Source: Gammaproteobacteria bacterium
Lineage (GTDB): Bacteria > Pseudomonadota > Gammaproteobacteria > Steroidobacterales > Steroidobacteraceae
Direction of reading: 5' to 3'
Assembly: GCA_020029535.1 (NCBI GenBank)
Contig: JAIBJM010000020.1
Coordinates: forward strand, 1-36,628
Length of the DNA: 36,628 nucleotides
Below, in pieces: positions 17,219 to 25,163 of the stretch; the first letter of the stretch is position 1, and each line of letters begins with the position of its first letter. Under the pieces are notes generated by a model, which made no database searches, was not told the DNA's origin, and was given only the letters and a program-made list of their open reading frames with translations. Position numbers and translations under genes: made by a program.

Positions 17219-17580
17219 GTGTTCAGAGCGGCATGGGCCTTCTCAACCAGCTTGTCGGTCGAGACGGGCTTGACCAGATAGTCGACCGCGCCCTGGCGCA
17301 GGCCCCAGATGCGATCGGTCTCCTGTCCTTTCGACGTCACCATCACAATGGGAATGGCACGGGTGTCGGGATCGTTGGCCAGCGTGCGGGTGGCCTGGTA
17401 ACCATTGACGCCCGGCATCACGATATCCATGAAAATCAGGTCCGGATGCATCTGGCGCGCCATGCGGATGCCCTCGGCGCCATCGCCGGCCACCGCAATA
17501 CGATAGCCGTGGCGTTCCAGCGCAGTCTGCATCACATGCACTTCGGTGGGCGAATCGTCGACGATCAGAATGAGCGGCAT
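17215..17580 (-). CDS. pilH: PilH, single-domain response regulator
   Basis: A 121-residue stand-alone receiver. In the Pil-Chp system PilH acts with PilG downstream of ChpA on pilus retraction and cAMP output. Acidic pocket residues are in ILIVDDSPTE (Asp8, Asp9), the phospho-acceptor is Asp52 in IFMDIVMPGVNG, the Thr/Ser switch is in VMVTSKG and the conserved Lys is in YLVKPVS. I chose the internal start ATG 17580 over the longer frame because GGGAG lies six bases upstream and the receiver fold begins there. Its end overlaps the pilI start by four bases. Confidence 0.92.
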   Translation of the reverse strand: MPLILIVDDSPTEVHVMQTALERHGYRIAVAGDGAEGIRMARQMHPDLIFMDIVMPGVNGYQATRTLANDPDTRAIPIVMVTSKGQETDRIWGLRQGAVDYLVKPVSTDKLVEKAHAALNT

Positions 17581-17602
17581 TGTCAGCTCCCGAGGCTCCC
17601 GA

Positions 17603-18028
17603 TCAGCGGCTGATGTGCGCTTCAATGGCGCCCAGCAGCTCGTCCTTGGTGAAGGGTTTGGTCAGATAGTGTTCCGAGCCGACAATGCGGCCGCGGGCAC
17701 GGTCGAACAGGCCATCCTTCGAGGACAGCATGATGACCGGGATGGAGCGGAACACCTTGTTGTGCTTGATCAGCGCGCAGGTCTGGTAGCCGTCCAGACG
17801 CGGCATCATGATGTCCACGAACACGATGTCGGGCTGATGATCGGCGATCTTGGCCAGCGCATCGAAGCCATCCACCGCGGTGTAGACCTCGCAGCCTTCC
17901 TTGCTCAGCAGCGTTTCAGCCGTGCGCCGGATGGTCTTGCTGTCGTCGATAACCAATACTTTGAGGCCCTTGAAGGCCGGGCCGGCGCCATTCATGTCGG
18001 GTTCGCTCCGTTGCGCATCAATTTCCAT
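17603..18028 (-). CDS. pilG: PilG, single-domain response regulator
   Basis: A 141-residue stand-alone receiver and the first gene of the pil-chp operon. After about 20 variable residues come KVLVIDDSKTIRR (Asp28, Asp29), phospho-acceptor Asp72 in VFVDIMMPRLDGYQ, VIMLSSKDG and YLTKPFTKDEL. The SKTIRRTAE wording and the N-terminal extension are typical of PilG. It is divergent from gshB across a 175-base spacer, the same arrangement as in Pseudomonas. The operon promoter must lie in that spacer, but I could not assign -35 and -10 boxes with confidence. Confidence 0.93.
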   Translation of the reverse strand: MEIDAQRSEPDMNGAGPAFKGLKVLVIDDSKTIRRTAETLLSKEGCEVYTAVDGFDALAKIADHQPDIVFVDIMMPRLDGYQTCALIKHNKVFRSIPVIMLSSKDGLFDRARGRIVGSEHYLTKPFTKDELLGAIEAHISR

Positions 18029-18123
18029 CGTGCATCACCTGGCAGGCATCATGCTGTGATCGAAGCAACGCCCAGAACACTCGTCCAGATACAGTCGGCG
18101 CGTTTTAACATATCGGCACATAC

Positions 18124-18136
18124 CCGGCTATGCCGG
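18124..18136. promoter_or_regulatory. Inverted repeat in the pilG-gshB divergent spacer
   Basis: A perfect 5-bp inverted repeat with a 3-base centre, CCGGC-TAT-GCCGG, lies midway between the divergent pilG and gshB starts. Its position suits a regulator site or a short hairpin in one leader. The arms are short and GC-rich, so chance is possible. Confidence 0.25.
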
Positions 18137-18203
18137 TTGCGTCACGGTTTTGCACCTTGCGCGACGGTGTGCGAAACATAATTGCCGGTTTTGAGGAGCA
18201 ACG

Positions 18204-19172
18204 ATGAATACAGCGGTACGGATGGTGGTGGTCATGGATCCGATCGACCACATCAAGTACGAAAAGGACACCACGCTGGCCATGTTGCTGGCCGCGCAGC
18301 GGCGCGGCTGGTCGCTGCATTACGCCGAACTGGCCGATCTGCGGCTGCGCGATGGCGTGGCCGAGGCACGCCTGACCGACCTCAAGGTGCATGCCGATCC
18401 GCAGCGCTGGTACGAGCTGGGCACGGCCACCGTTGCGCCGCTGGGTGGCTTCGACGTGATCCTGATGCGCAAGGATCCGCCCTTCGACACCGAATTCATC
18501 TACAGCACCTACATCCTCGAACGCGCCGAACTGGCCGGCGCGCTGGTGGTCAACCGGCCACGCGGCCTGCGCGACTTCAACGAGAAGGTCTACACAGCCT
18601 GGTTCCCGCAATGCTGCGCGCCGACGCTGATTACCCGCGACCAGGAAGCGCTGGCGGCCTTTGCCGCCGAACATGGCAAATCCGTGTGCAAACCGCTGCA
18701 CGGCATGGGCGGCCGCTCGATCTTCGCGCTGGAGCCGGGAGACAAGAACGCGCAGGTCATCTACGAGACGCTGACCGATTACGGCACGCGCTACGCCATG
18801 ATCCAGAAGTATCTGCCCGACATCGTCACCACCGGCGATTCACGCGTCATCCTGGTGGATGGCGAGCCGGTACCCTATGCGCTGGCGCGCATACCTTCAC
18901 CGCACGACAACCGCGGCAACCTGGCCGCCGGCGCCAAGGGCGTGGGCCGCCCCATCAACGACCGCGATCGCTGGCTGGCGGGACAGATCGGTCCGGTGCT
19001 GCGCGAGGCCGGCATGCTGTTCGTGGGACTGGATGTCATCGGCGGCCATGTCACTGAAATCAATGTCACCAGTCCCACCGGCGTGCGCGAACTGCAGCAG
19101 CAGTTCGGCATCGACATCGCCGACCTGCTGATGGACGCCATTGCACGACGCCTGCAGGCCCGCCACCGATGA
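18204..19172 (+). CDS. gshB: GshB, glutathione synthetase
   Basis: An ATP-grasp enzyme that joins gamma-glutamylcysteine and glycine to form glutathione. The 322-residue protein carries the family signatures: VVVMDPIDHIKYEKDTTLAM at the N-terminus, MRKDPPFDTEFIYSTYILE near 91-109, NRPRGLRDFNEKVY, CKPLHGMGGRSIF (ATP loop) near 166-178, GDSRVILVDG, NRGNLAAGAKG and C-terminal EINVTSPTGVRELQ. Length fits the Escherichia enzyme (316). GAGGAG ends about five bases before the ATG. Its stop overlaps the tonB start by four bases. Confidence 0.96.
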   Translation: MNTAVRMVVVMDPIDHIKYEKDTTLAMLLAAQRRGWSLHYAELADLRLRDGVAEARLTDLKVHADPQRWYELGTATVAPLGGFDVILMRKDPPFDTEFIYSTYILERAELAGALVVNRPRGLRDFNEKVYTAWFPQCCAPTLITRDQEALAAFAAEHGKSVCKPLHGMGGRSIFALEPGDKNAQVIYETLTDYGTRYAMIQKYLPDIVTTGDSRVILVDGEPVPYALARIPSPHDNRGNLAAGAKGVGRPINDRDRWLAGQIGPVLREAGMLFVGLDVIGGHVTEINVTSPTGVRELQQQFGIDIADLLMDAIARRLQARHR

Positions 19173-20059
19173 ATGCCGCCGTGTCCCGCACGGCGCGATC
19201 GCTGGCCAGCCGCGCGCCAGTGCGCGAACGGCTGATCACCATGTTGTTCCTGACGGCGCTGCTGCACGCCATCGTCATTCTCGGCCTCACCTTCGGCACC
19301 AGCGCCGATGGCGATACCACTCCCGGCATGGAAATACTGCTGGTCACCGAGGATCTGCCTGAATCAACCGACAATGCCGCCGCGGCGTACCTGGCGCAGC
19401 GTCGACAACAGGGGGCAGGCAATACGCGCACCCTGCCCACCAGCACCGTGGCAACAACCTCACCGCCGCAGGAACCGCAGGAATCGCAGCGCGGCAGCGC
19501 CGAGCAGCAGGCGACGCCCTTGCTGAGCACTACCGGTCGCTCGCCACTGATCCGTTATCTGGGCACCATCGAAGTGGCTGCTGCCCGCCCACCGCGACCG
19601 GCAGTCAGTAGCGAGCGCCCCAGCAGCGGACGCGGCGAAGGCACTGAGCTGGTGCTGCGCGGCGATGCGCGCACCGGCCGGTGGCTGGCACCGGATACGC
19701 AGGCCACAACACTGGCCCCCTATCTGGATTCCTGGCGTCGCAAGGTGGAGCGCCTGGGCACGCTCAACTACCCGAATGCAGCGCGGGCCACACGTCAGGC
19801 CAGCAGCCCTGTCATTGAAGTGGCAATCCGTTCAGACGGGCGGTTGCAGGAGGCGCGTTTGCAGCGCAGCAGTGGTCAGCCGGCGCTGGATCAGGCCGCA
19901 TTGAGCATTCTGAAGCTGGCCAGCCCCTTTGAGCCGTTTCCGCCGGAAATGGCGGCTGAATACCGCATTCTGCGTTTCGCCTACCAATGGGAATTCGTCG
20001 CCGGACGCACCAGCATCGGCAACGTGACCACCGGCACGGATGGCGCAGCCGGGCCTTGA
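19169..20059 (+). CDS. tonB: TonB-family energy transducer
   Basis: A 296-residue inner-membrane protein expected to couple proton-motive force to an outer-membrane receptor or, as for Pseudomonas TonB3 in the same gene neighbourhood, to assist type IV pilus function. Residues 1-22 are cytoplasmic, residues about 23-42 form one transmembrane helix (MLFLTALLHAIVILGL), and a Pro/Gln/Ser-rich periplasmic linker spans about 60-175. The C-terminal TonB domain covers about 190-275 (YLDSWRRKVERLGTLNYP, VIEVAIRSDGRL, SSGQPALDQAALSILKLASPF, ILRFAYQWEF). The start ATGA overlaps gshB. No exbB or exbD genes are in the window. Confidence 0.88.
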   Translation: MNAAVSRTARSLASRAPVRERLITMLFLTALLHAIVILGLTFGTSADGDTTPGMEILLVTEDLPESTDNAAAAYLAQRRQQGAGNTRTLPTSTVATTSPPQEPQESQRGSAEQQATPLLSTTGRSPLIRYLGTIEVAAARPPRPAVSSERPSSGRGEGTELVLRGDARTGRWLAPDTQATTLAPYLDSWRRKVERLGTLNYPNAARATRQASSPVIEVAIRSDGRLQEARLQRSSGQPALDQAALSILKLASPFEPFPPEMAAEYRILRFAYQWEFVAGRTSIGNVTTGTDGAAGP

Positions 20060-20090
20060 GAGCCCGCCGGGGCACCCCCATACTGCCAAC

Positions 20091-20654
20091 ATGGCCGAGG
20101 ACAACTACCTCTCCAATCAATTGCTGGTTGCGATGCCATCGTTGACCGATGGCAATTTCTCGCAGGCCGTCACGCTGATCTGCGAACACACCGACAAGGG
20201 CGCCCTCGGCATCGTGTTGAACAAACCGCTGGGCATGAAGCTCGGCGATGTGCTGTCGCAGATGAAGCTCGAACCCAACGACATCGTGGTTGGCGAGCAG
20301 CGCGTGCTGCGCGGCGGCCCGGTGCACGGCGACCGCGGCTTCGTACTGCATCGTCCGGGTGGCGAATGGGATTCCACGCATCGCGTTTCCGATGATGTGC
20401 AGGTCACCACATCGCGGGATGTACTGGCGGCCATCGCCCGTGGCGAAGGTCCGCAGGACGCCTTTATTGCGCTGGGCTATGCGGGTTGGGAAGCCGGACA
20501 GCTGGAGCGCGAAATCCTCGACAACGCCTGGCTGGCGATTCCGATGAACGACCGCATCGTGTTCGAACTGCCGTTCGAGCAGCGCTGGGCTGCGGCCTGG
20601 AAACTGCTGGGCGTCGACAGCTCACGACTCAGCTACGTCAGCGGCCACGCCTGA
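20091..20654 (+). CDS. yqgE: YqgE/AlgH family protein
   Basis: A 187-residue member of the UPF0301/YqgE (AlgH) family, of unresolved biochemical role. Family landmarks are NQLLVAMPSLTDGNFSQAVT near 9-28, GALGIVLNKPLGMKLGDVL near 37-55, GGPVHGDRGFVLHRP near 74-88 and ALGYAGWEAGQLEREILDNAW near 127-147. I use ATG 20091 because it gives the usual family length; the frame opens at 20040 inside tonB. In Pseudomonas the gene after yqgE is yqgF (ruvX), then pyrR and pyrB. None of these follows here, so this is the last gene of the conserved block. Confidence 0.93.
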   Translation: MAEDNYLSNQLLVAMPSLTDGNFSQAVTLICEHTDKGALGIVLNKPLGMKLGDVLSQMKLEPNDIVVGEQRVLRGGPVHGDRGFVLHRPGGEWDSTHRVSDDVQVTTSRDVLAAIARGEGPQDAFIALGYAGWEAGQLEREILDNAWLAIPMNDRIVFELPFEQRWAAAWKLLGVDSSRLSYVSGHA

Positions 20655-20660
20655 GGCGGC

Positions 20661-20699
20661 TTACCACTTCACCAGAAATGCCAGTACCGCGGTCTGCAG
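20661..20699 (-). pseudogene. Possible 3' tail of a truncated membrane-protein gene
   Basis: Read on the minus strand, the bases directly after yqgE give LQTAVLAFLVKW followed by TAA. The aromatic final residue and alternating hydrophobics look like the end of an outer-membrane barrel. Beyond about 20700 the frame carries no recognisable protein. If real, it is the last trace of a gene cut by the accessory region. Twelve residues are too few for a firm call. Confidence 0.2.
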
Positions 20700-20857
20700 C
20701 TAGTGGCCCGAAAATCCGAGGCCGGTCACTATCATTCGACTTCCAATATTCTTGAAGCCGGCTGAACTTACGTCGGAGAAGCCCTTATTGATTTCACTCA
20801 GGGGCGCAGCTCTCCCCAATTCCGTCGAGCGGGCAAAGCCGTGCAGTCACCACACCG

Positions 20858-21451
20858 GTGCGCGGCCGTCGCTGGCGCGCGATCGTTCTTCAGCCCACCT
20901 ATCTAGTCGCCCTGTTTGGGGCGGCGACGGGCTACGGCGTGATGATCCTGGCAATGACTGCCACGCCCCTTGCAATGATCCATCACCACCACGGGCTGGC
21001 GACAGCGGCAACCGTGATCCAGCTGCATACCCTTGGCATGTTCCTCCCGTCCTTCTTCACTGGCGACCTGATCGCCAGATTCGGTGTCGTGCGCGTCATG
21101 CTCGCGGGGGTCGCTCTGCTGCTCGGCCATGTGCTTACAGCCCTAAGCGGAACGCAGTTCCTGTCGTTCGCTGGAGCTCTGATATTGCTGGGGGTCGGCT
21201 GGAACTTCCTATATGTGGGAGGCACGACGCTGCTGACCAGGACCTACACCGCAAAGGAATCCGCTCGCGCCCAGGCCACGAACGACATGACGATCTTCGC
21301 GGTCGGCCTAGCGTGTTCGCTCGGCGCAGGCGCGCTGCTGGACACATTGGGATGGCAACGCCTGAACCTTTTGCTCATCCCGTGGCTCTTCGCAGCGGGG
21401 ACCGCGCTGCTCTGGTTCGCGGTCCGGGAACGGCGTGAAGCCGTCGACTAA
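20858..21451 (+). pseudogene. Truncated MFS transporter, C-terminal half only
   Basis: About 197 residues from GTG 20858 resemble the second half of a major facilitator superfamily permease. A loop (RGRRWRAIVLQPTYLVALFG) is followed by about six hydrophobic helices, including GYGVMILAMTATPLAMI, FLPSFFTGDLIARFGVVRVML and LGVGWNFLYVGGTTLLTRTY. Intact members have about 400 residues and 12 helices; the first six are missing. The frame stays open some way upstream but with no membrane segments, so the N-terminal half was lost at the junction after yqgE. A short product could be made but should not be a functional transporter. Confidence 0.7.
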
Positions 21452-21463
21452 CCTTGGAGAACA

Positions 21464-21479
21464 CCTGCGGTAGCGCAGG
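21464..21479. repeat. Perfect short hairpin after the MFS fragment
   Basis: A 6-bp inverted repeat with a 4-base loop, CCTGCG-GTAG-CGCAGG, lies 12 bases after the stop of the truncated transporter. It could be the stem of a terminator, but no T-run follows. Confidence 0.3.
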
Positions 21480-21767
21480 GTATCACCCACTGCATGGTCT
21501 GTCGGTTTGCGAAACCCCGATTTGAGTCACTATCAGTGAGCATTTCGGGCTTATCTCAAACCGCCTGCGCGGATAGCACATGGACCGATACGGAGCGATG
21601 ACGGTCGTCAGATGCCTGAAAACAGAATGTATATACAAAATGTTTTTCCGCGTCCGGCGAAACTCGGCAGCCCGGCGTTCAGTGTGGCGCGCCCGAGTGC
21701 ATCGCCATCAATATACGGGCTTCGCCACGACTCAGACCGCAACGTGTCACCAGCTGCGGATAGCAAG
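21480..21767. other. Non-coding junction before oriIS-like repeat A
   Basis: No convincing gene is seen. It contains a 15-mer, CTGCGCGGATAGCAC at 21565-21579, that recurs exactly at 34925-34939 beside the alkA fragment. Just before it, TCAAACCGCCT matches the terminal bases of repeats E and F. GCGGATAG at 21756-21763 and CAAG at 21764-21767 directly precede repeat A. An AT-rich patch lies near 21630-21650. Confidence 0.4.
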
Positions 21768-21931
21768 TTCAAACCCCCGTTGCTCAGCCTACTTCATCCG
21801 GTTTGTTTCGCAGAACGGGCCTGATTTCCGGCCGCAGGCTATCGTCGGTGAGCGGCGCCGATCAACTGAAGGTCGCGAACATTGCCTGCGGGCTATCGAA
21901 TCCTCCCAGCAGCAGCGTTTAATCCCGCATG
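21768..21931 (-). repeat. oriIS-like repeat, copy A
   Basis: First of six related copies, drawn on the minus strand because that is the transposase strand in reference copy F. It shares the run ATCAACTGAAGGTCGCGAA, the segment ATCGAATCCTCCCAGCAG and CGTTTAATCCCGCATG with F, D and C. The outer end starts TTCAAACC and carries the variant CGTTGCTCAGCCT block also found in D, not the block of E and F. It directly follows CAAG (21764-21767), matching the tetranucleotide targets known for IS91. Homology stops at 21931; no transposase sequence follows. Confidence 0.75.
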
Positions 21932-22113
21932 TCAGCCCGCCCGAGCGGCATGTCCGAACCGGCGGAACGTCGAACGATGGCGGCGCAAATCCGGACTCTT
22001 GCCGTAGACCGGGTCGCACTCGCGGAAAGAAGAATCACAGCCGATTCCCGTCGGGAGCTGAACATGCCCGGCCCGCAGTCGGCGCCCGGTATGCGCCCCA
22101 ACCAGGAGACATC

Positions 22114-23532
22114 ATGCAAAACTCACCCTATGCTCTGACCATCGACGGCCAGCGCGTCTTCTCCGACGAGACGATGCAGGCCATCAATCCGGCGACGGAA
22201 CTGCCCATCTGCTCTTTCCCTCTCGCTTCTCGGGTGCACCTCGAATCTGCCGTGTCGGCTGCCCAGCGGGCGTTCCGCGCTTGGTCGGCAACCGCGCTCG
22301 CGGAGCGCCAAGTCATGGTGGCGGCGCTGGGCGATCTGATCGAGCAGAACCAGGAAGCTTTCATCAATCTGCTGATCACGGAGCAGGGCAAGGGACGCGC
22401 GGCGGCCGAATGGGAAATCGGCGGCTCGATCTACTGGTGCCGGGAGATCGCCAAGCAGTCGCTTGAAGAAGAACTGATCTCGCGCAACGGCGACGACGAG
22501 ATCGTCACCCGCTACACGCCGATCGGCGTGGTGGGCGGCATCACGCCCTGGAACTTCCCGCTGCTGCTGGCGGTGTGGAAGATCGCGCCGGCGCTGGTGG
22601 CCGGGAACACGGTGGTGCTCAAGCCCTCTCCCTACACGCCGCTGTGCACGCTGTGGTTCGGCGAGCTCGCCCAGACGGTGCTGCCGCCCGGCGTGCTCAA
22701 CATCCTGTCGGGCGGCAACGAACTCGGCCAGTGGATGACCGAGCATCCGGCGATCGGCAAGATCTCGTTCACCGGATCCACCGCGACTGGCCGGCAGGTA
22801 ATGCGCAGCGCGGCGACGAACCTCAAGCGCCTGACGCTTGAGCTGGGCGGCAACGACCCGGCGATCGTGTTGCCCGACGTGGACGCGAAGGCGATTGCGA
22901 AGGACCTGTTCTGGGCCTCGTTCGCCAACAGCGCCCAGTTCTGCGTTGCCTGCAAGCGGCTGTACGTGCATGAGGACGTGTACGACGACGTGGCGCGCGA
23001 ACTCGTGGCGTATGCCAAGACCGTGAAGATGGGCAACGGCCTGGAAGCTGGTGTCGAACTCGGCCCGCTGCAGAACAAGATGCAGTACGACAAGGTCTCC
23101 GGGCTGCTGGCGGACAGCCGCGCCGCCGGCTTGAACTTCCTGCTCGGCGGCACGCCCATGGAGAAGCCGGGCTACTTCGTCCCCGTGACCCTCATCGACA
23201 ATCCGCCCGAGGACGCCCGCTGCGTGGTGGAGGAAGCCTTCGGCCCGGTGCTGCCGCTGCTGAAGTACCGCGACGTCGAGGACGTGGTCGCGCGCGCCAA
23301 CGACACGCACTACGGACTGGCCGCCTCGGTTTGGGGCAAGGATCTCGCCACCGCCGAACGCGTGGCGCGTCGGATCGAGGCCGGCACGGTGTGGATCAAC
23401 CAGGTTCACGTTTTCGCGCCCAACATCGCCTTCGGCGGACACAAGCAGTCGGGCGTGGGCATCGAGAACTCACTGCACGGCCTGTCCGAGTACACGAACA
23501 TGCAGACCGTGATGCGCAAGGCCCTGGCATGA
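22114..23532 (+). CDS. NAD(P)-dependent aldehyde dehydrogenase
   Basis: An ALDH-superfamily enzyme that oxidises an aldehyde to its carboxylic acid. The frame is open from 21580, but AGGAG at 22104-22108 precedes ATG 22114 and the family fold starts there, giving 472 residues. Visible landmarks are TPWNFPLLLAVWKIAPALVA (cofactor/substrate tunnel), FTGSTATGRQVM (Rossmann loop), general-base Glu243 in LELGGNDP and nucleophile Cys277 in QFCVAC, 34 residues apart as is usual. EEAFGPVLPLL and GGHKQSGVG lie towards the end. Overlap with the downstream CoA ligase (ATGA) implies the acid product is passed on. The substrate class is not readable; benzaldehyde-, betaine- and succinate-semialdehyde-type enzymes all fit. 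It lies just inside repeat A. Confidence 0.92.
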   Translation: MQNSPYALTIDGQRVFSDETMQAINPATELPICSFPLASRVHLESAVSAAQRAFRAWSATALAERQVMVAALGDLIEQNQEAFINLLITEQGKGRAAAEWEIGGSIYWCREIAKQSLEEELISRNGDDEIVTRYTPIGVVGGITPWNFPLLLAVWKIAPALVAGNTVVLKPSPYTPLCTLWFGELAQTVLPPGVLNILSGGNELGQWMTEHPAIGKISFTGSTATGRQVMRSAATNLKRLTLELGGNDPAIVLPDVDAKAIAKDLFWASFANSAQFCVACKRLYVHEDVYDDVARELVAYAKTVKMGNGLEAGVELGPLQNKMQYDKVSGLLADSRAAGLNFLLGGTPMEKPGYFVPVTLIDNPPEDARCVVEEAFGPVLPLLKYRDVEDVVARANDTHYGLAASVWGKDLATAERVARRIEAGTVWINQVHVFAPNIAFGGHKQSGVGIENSLHGLSEYTNMQTVMRKALA

Positions 23533-25082
23533 ACGGCAACGCCACCTCGTTCCAGGCCTCGGTCGGCGGCCTCGTGCGCGACGCCGCCCGCCGCTTCGGC
23601 AGCAAGACGGCGCTGGTCTTCGAGGACCAGCGCTGGAGCTTCGCGCAACTCGACGAGGCCTCGTCGAAAGTGGCTGCGGGGCTGCGGGCGCTCGGGCTGG
23701 GAGCCGGCGACACGGTCGCGCTGTACTCGCCAAACTGTCCCGAGTGGATGATCGGGTACTACGCGGTCTTGAAGCTGGGCGGCATCGTCAACCCGCTGAA
23801 CCTGATGCTCACGCCGGAGGAGGCCGCCTACGCGATGAACGATTGCGGCGCGGTGGCGGTGGTCGGTTCGAGCGACCGCATCGCCGCGCTGGCCCCCGTG
23901 CGCGGGCAGACCGGGCTGAAGCATTGCGTGACCTACGGCGGCCCGGCGCCCGAAGGCGCGCGCGACTTCCGCAGCCTGCTCGACGGCGGGGTCGGCGGGT
24001 CGGCGAGCTTCCCGGTCGAAGGCATCGAGCTCGACGCGCCCTGCACCGTCGCCTACACCTCAGGCACGACGGGCCACCCCAAGGGCGCGCTGCTCACCCA
24101 CCGCTCGATCCTGATGAACACGGCGATGACCGCGACGATGCATGTACGTACCGCCGCCGACACCGTGGTCTCCGCGCTGCCGTGCTCGCACGTCTACGGC
24201 AACGTCGTCATGAACGCGGCCATCGCCCACGGCATGACGCTGGTGCTGCACAAGGCATTCGACGTGGAGTGCGTGCTCGCGAGCATCCAGGCCGAGCGGG
24301 CGACCATGCTCGAAGGCGTGCCGACGATGTACATGTACATCCTCGACCATCCGAAGCTGGGCCAGTACGACCTGTCTTCGCTGAGCCGCTGTACGGTGGG
24401 CGGGCAGACCATGCCCGAGGCCAAGATGCGCCAGGTCGAGGCCGCGTTCGGTTGCCCGCTGATCGAGCTCTGGGGCATGACCGAACTCGGCGGCCTGGGC
24501 ACGACGCACAGCGCCTACGGCCCGCCGCGCCTGGGCTCGATCGGCGTGGCGCTGCCGCACCTGAGCGCGCGGATCGCGGCCACCGACGGCACCAACCGCG
24601 TGCTGCCCGTCGGCGAGGTCGGCGAACTGCAGATCCGCGGGCCGGTGACGATGCGCGAGTACCTCGGCCGCCCCGACGCCACCAAGGAAACTCTGGAGCC
24701 CGACGGCTGGCTGCACACCGGCGACCTGGCCCGACAGGACGAAGACGGCTACATCTACGTGGTCGACCGCCTGAAGGACATGGTCATCACGGGCGGTTTC
24801 AATATCTATCCTGCCGAGCTGGAGCGGGTGATCGCCGAGCACCCGGACGTCGCGATGGTGGCGGTGAGCAGTATTCCAGACGAAGCCAAGGGCGAGCTGG
24901 CCAAGGCCTACGTCGTGCCGCGCAAGGGCGTCGCGCTGGACTTCGAGGCGCTCGAACGGCACTGCCGTTCGCGCCTGGCCGCCTACAAGGTGCCGCGGGC
25001 CTGGCAGGCCGTGGACGACCTGCCCAAGACCAGCAGCGGCAAGATCCTGCGACGCAAGCTGCGCGAACTGGGCAACGGCTGA
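23529..25082 (+). CDS. Acyl-CoA synthetase (AMP-forming, ANL superfamily)
   Basis: Activates a carboxylic acid through an acyl-adenylate to its CoA thioester. The 517-residue protein has the core motifs in order: A3 YTSGTTGHPKG near 176-186; A4 region ALPCSHVYGN near 217; A5 ELWGMTELGG near 313; A7 GWLHTGDLARQDEDGY near 392, with hinge DRLKDMVITGGFNIYPAELE; and A10 SSGKILRRK near 503-511 with the catalytic Lys. Length suits medium/long-chain or aromatic acid CoA ligases. The start ATG overlaps the ALDH stop (ATGA), so the pair forms an aldehyde to acid to acyl-CoA module. Base composition is very GC-rich, unlike the receptor and Rieske genes that follow. Confidence 0.93.
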   Translation: MNGNATSFQASVGGLVRDAARRFGSKTALVFEDQRWSFAQLDEASSKVAAGLRALGLGAGDTVALYSPNCPEWMIGYYAVLKLGGIVNPLNLMLTPEEAAYAMNDCGAVAVVGSSDRIAALAPVRGQTGLKHCVTYGGPAPEGARDFRSLLDGGVGGSASFPVEGIELDAPCTVAYTSGTTGHPKGALLTHRSILMNTAMTATMHVRTAADTVVSALPCSHVYGNVVMNAAIAHGMTLVLHKAFDVECVLASIQAERATMLEGVPTMYMYILDHPKLGQYDLSSLSRCTVGGQTMPEAKMRQVEAAFGCPLIELWGMTELGGLGTTHSAYGPPRLGSIGVALPHLSARIAATDGTNRVLPVGEVGELQIRGPVTMREYLGRPDATKETLEPDGWLHTGDLARQDEDGYIYVVDRLKDMVITGGFNIYPAELERVIAEHPDVAMVAVSSIPDEAKGELAKAYVVPRKGVALDFEALERHCRSRLAAYKVPRAWQAVDDLPKTSSGKILRRKLRELGNG

Positions 25083-25095
25083 CGGCCCCCCCGGA

Positions 25096-25163
25096 AGGAG
25101 GTCGCCTGAGTGCGCTATTCGCGGCTTCCGGCTGAACAGGAAAAATCAGAAATTCGCGGATAG
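25096..25163 (+). pseudogene. Beheaded third gene of the ALDH-ligase operon
   Basis: Fourteen bases after the ligase stop there is a strong ribosome site (AGGAGG at 25096-25101), eight bases and then GTG 25110. Translation gives only MRYSRLPAEQEKSEIRG before TAG at 25161, and the last codons fall inside the 3' end of the convergent receptor gene. The simplest reading is that another operon gene began here and was replaced within about 20 codons by the receptor segment. A chance ribosome-site match is the alternative. Confidence 0.4.

Noticed and set aside
23744-25135. 463-codon alternative frame inside the acyl-CoA ligase gene
   Set aside because: It is Arg/Gly/Ala/His-rich with no motifs, while the other frame carries every ANL motif in order.
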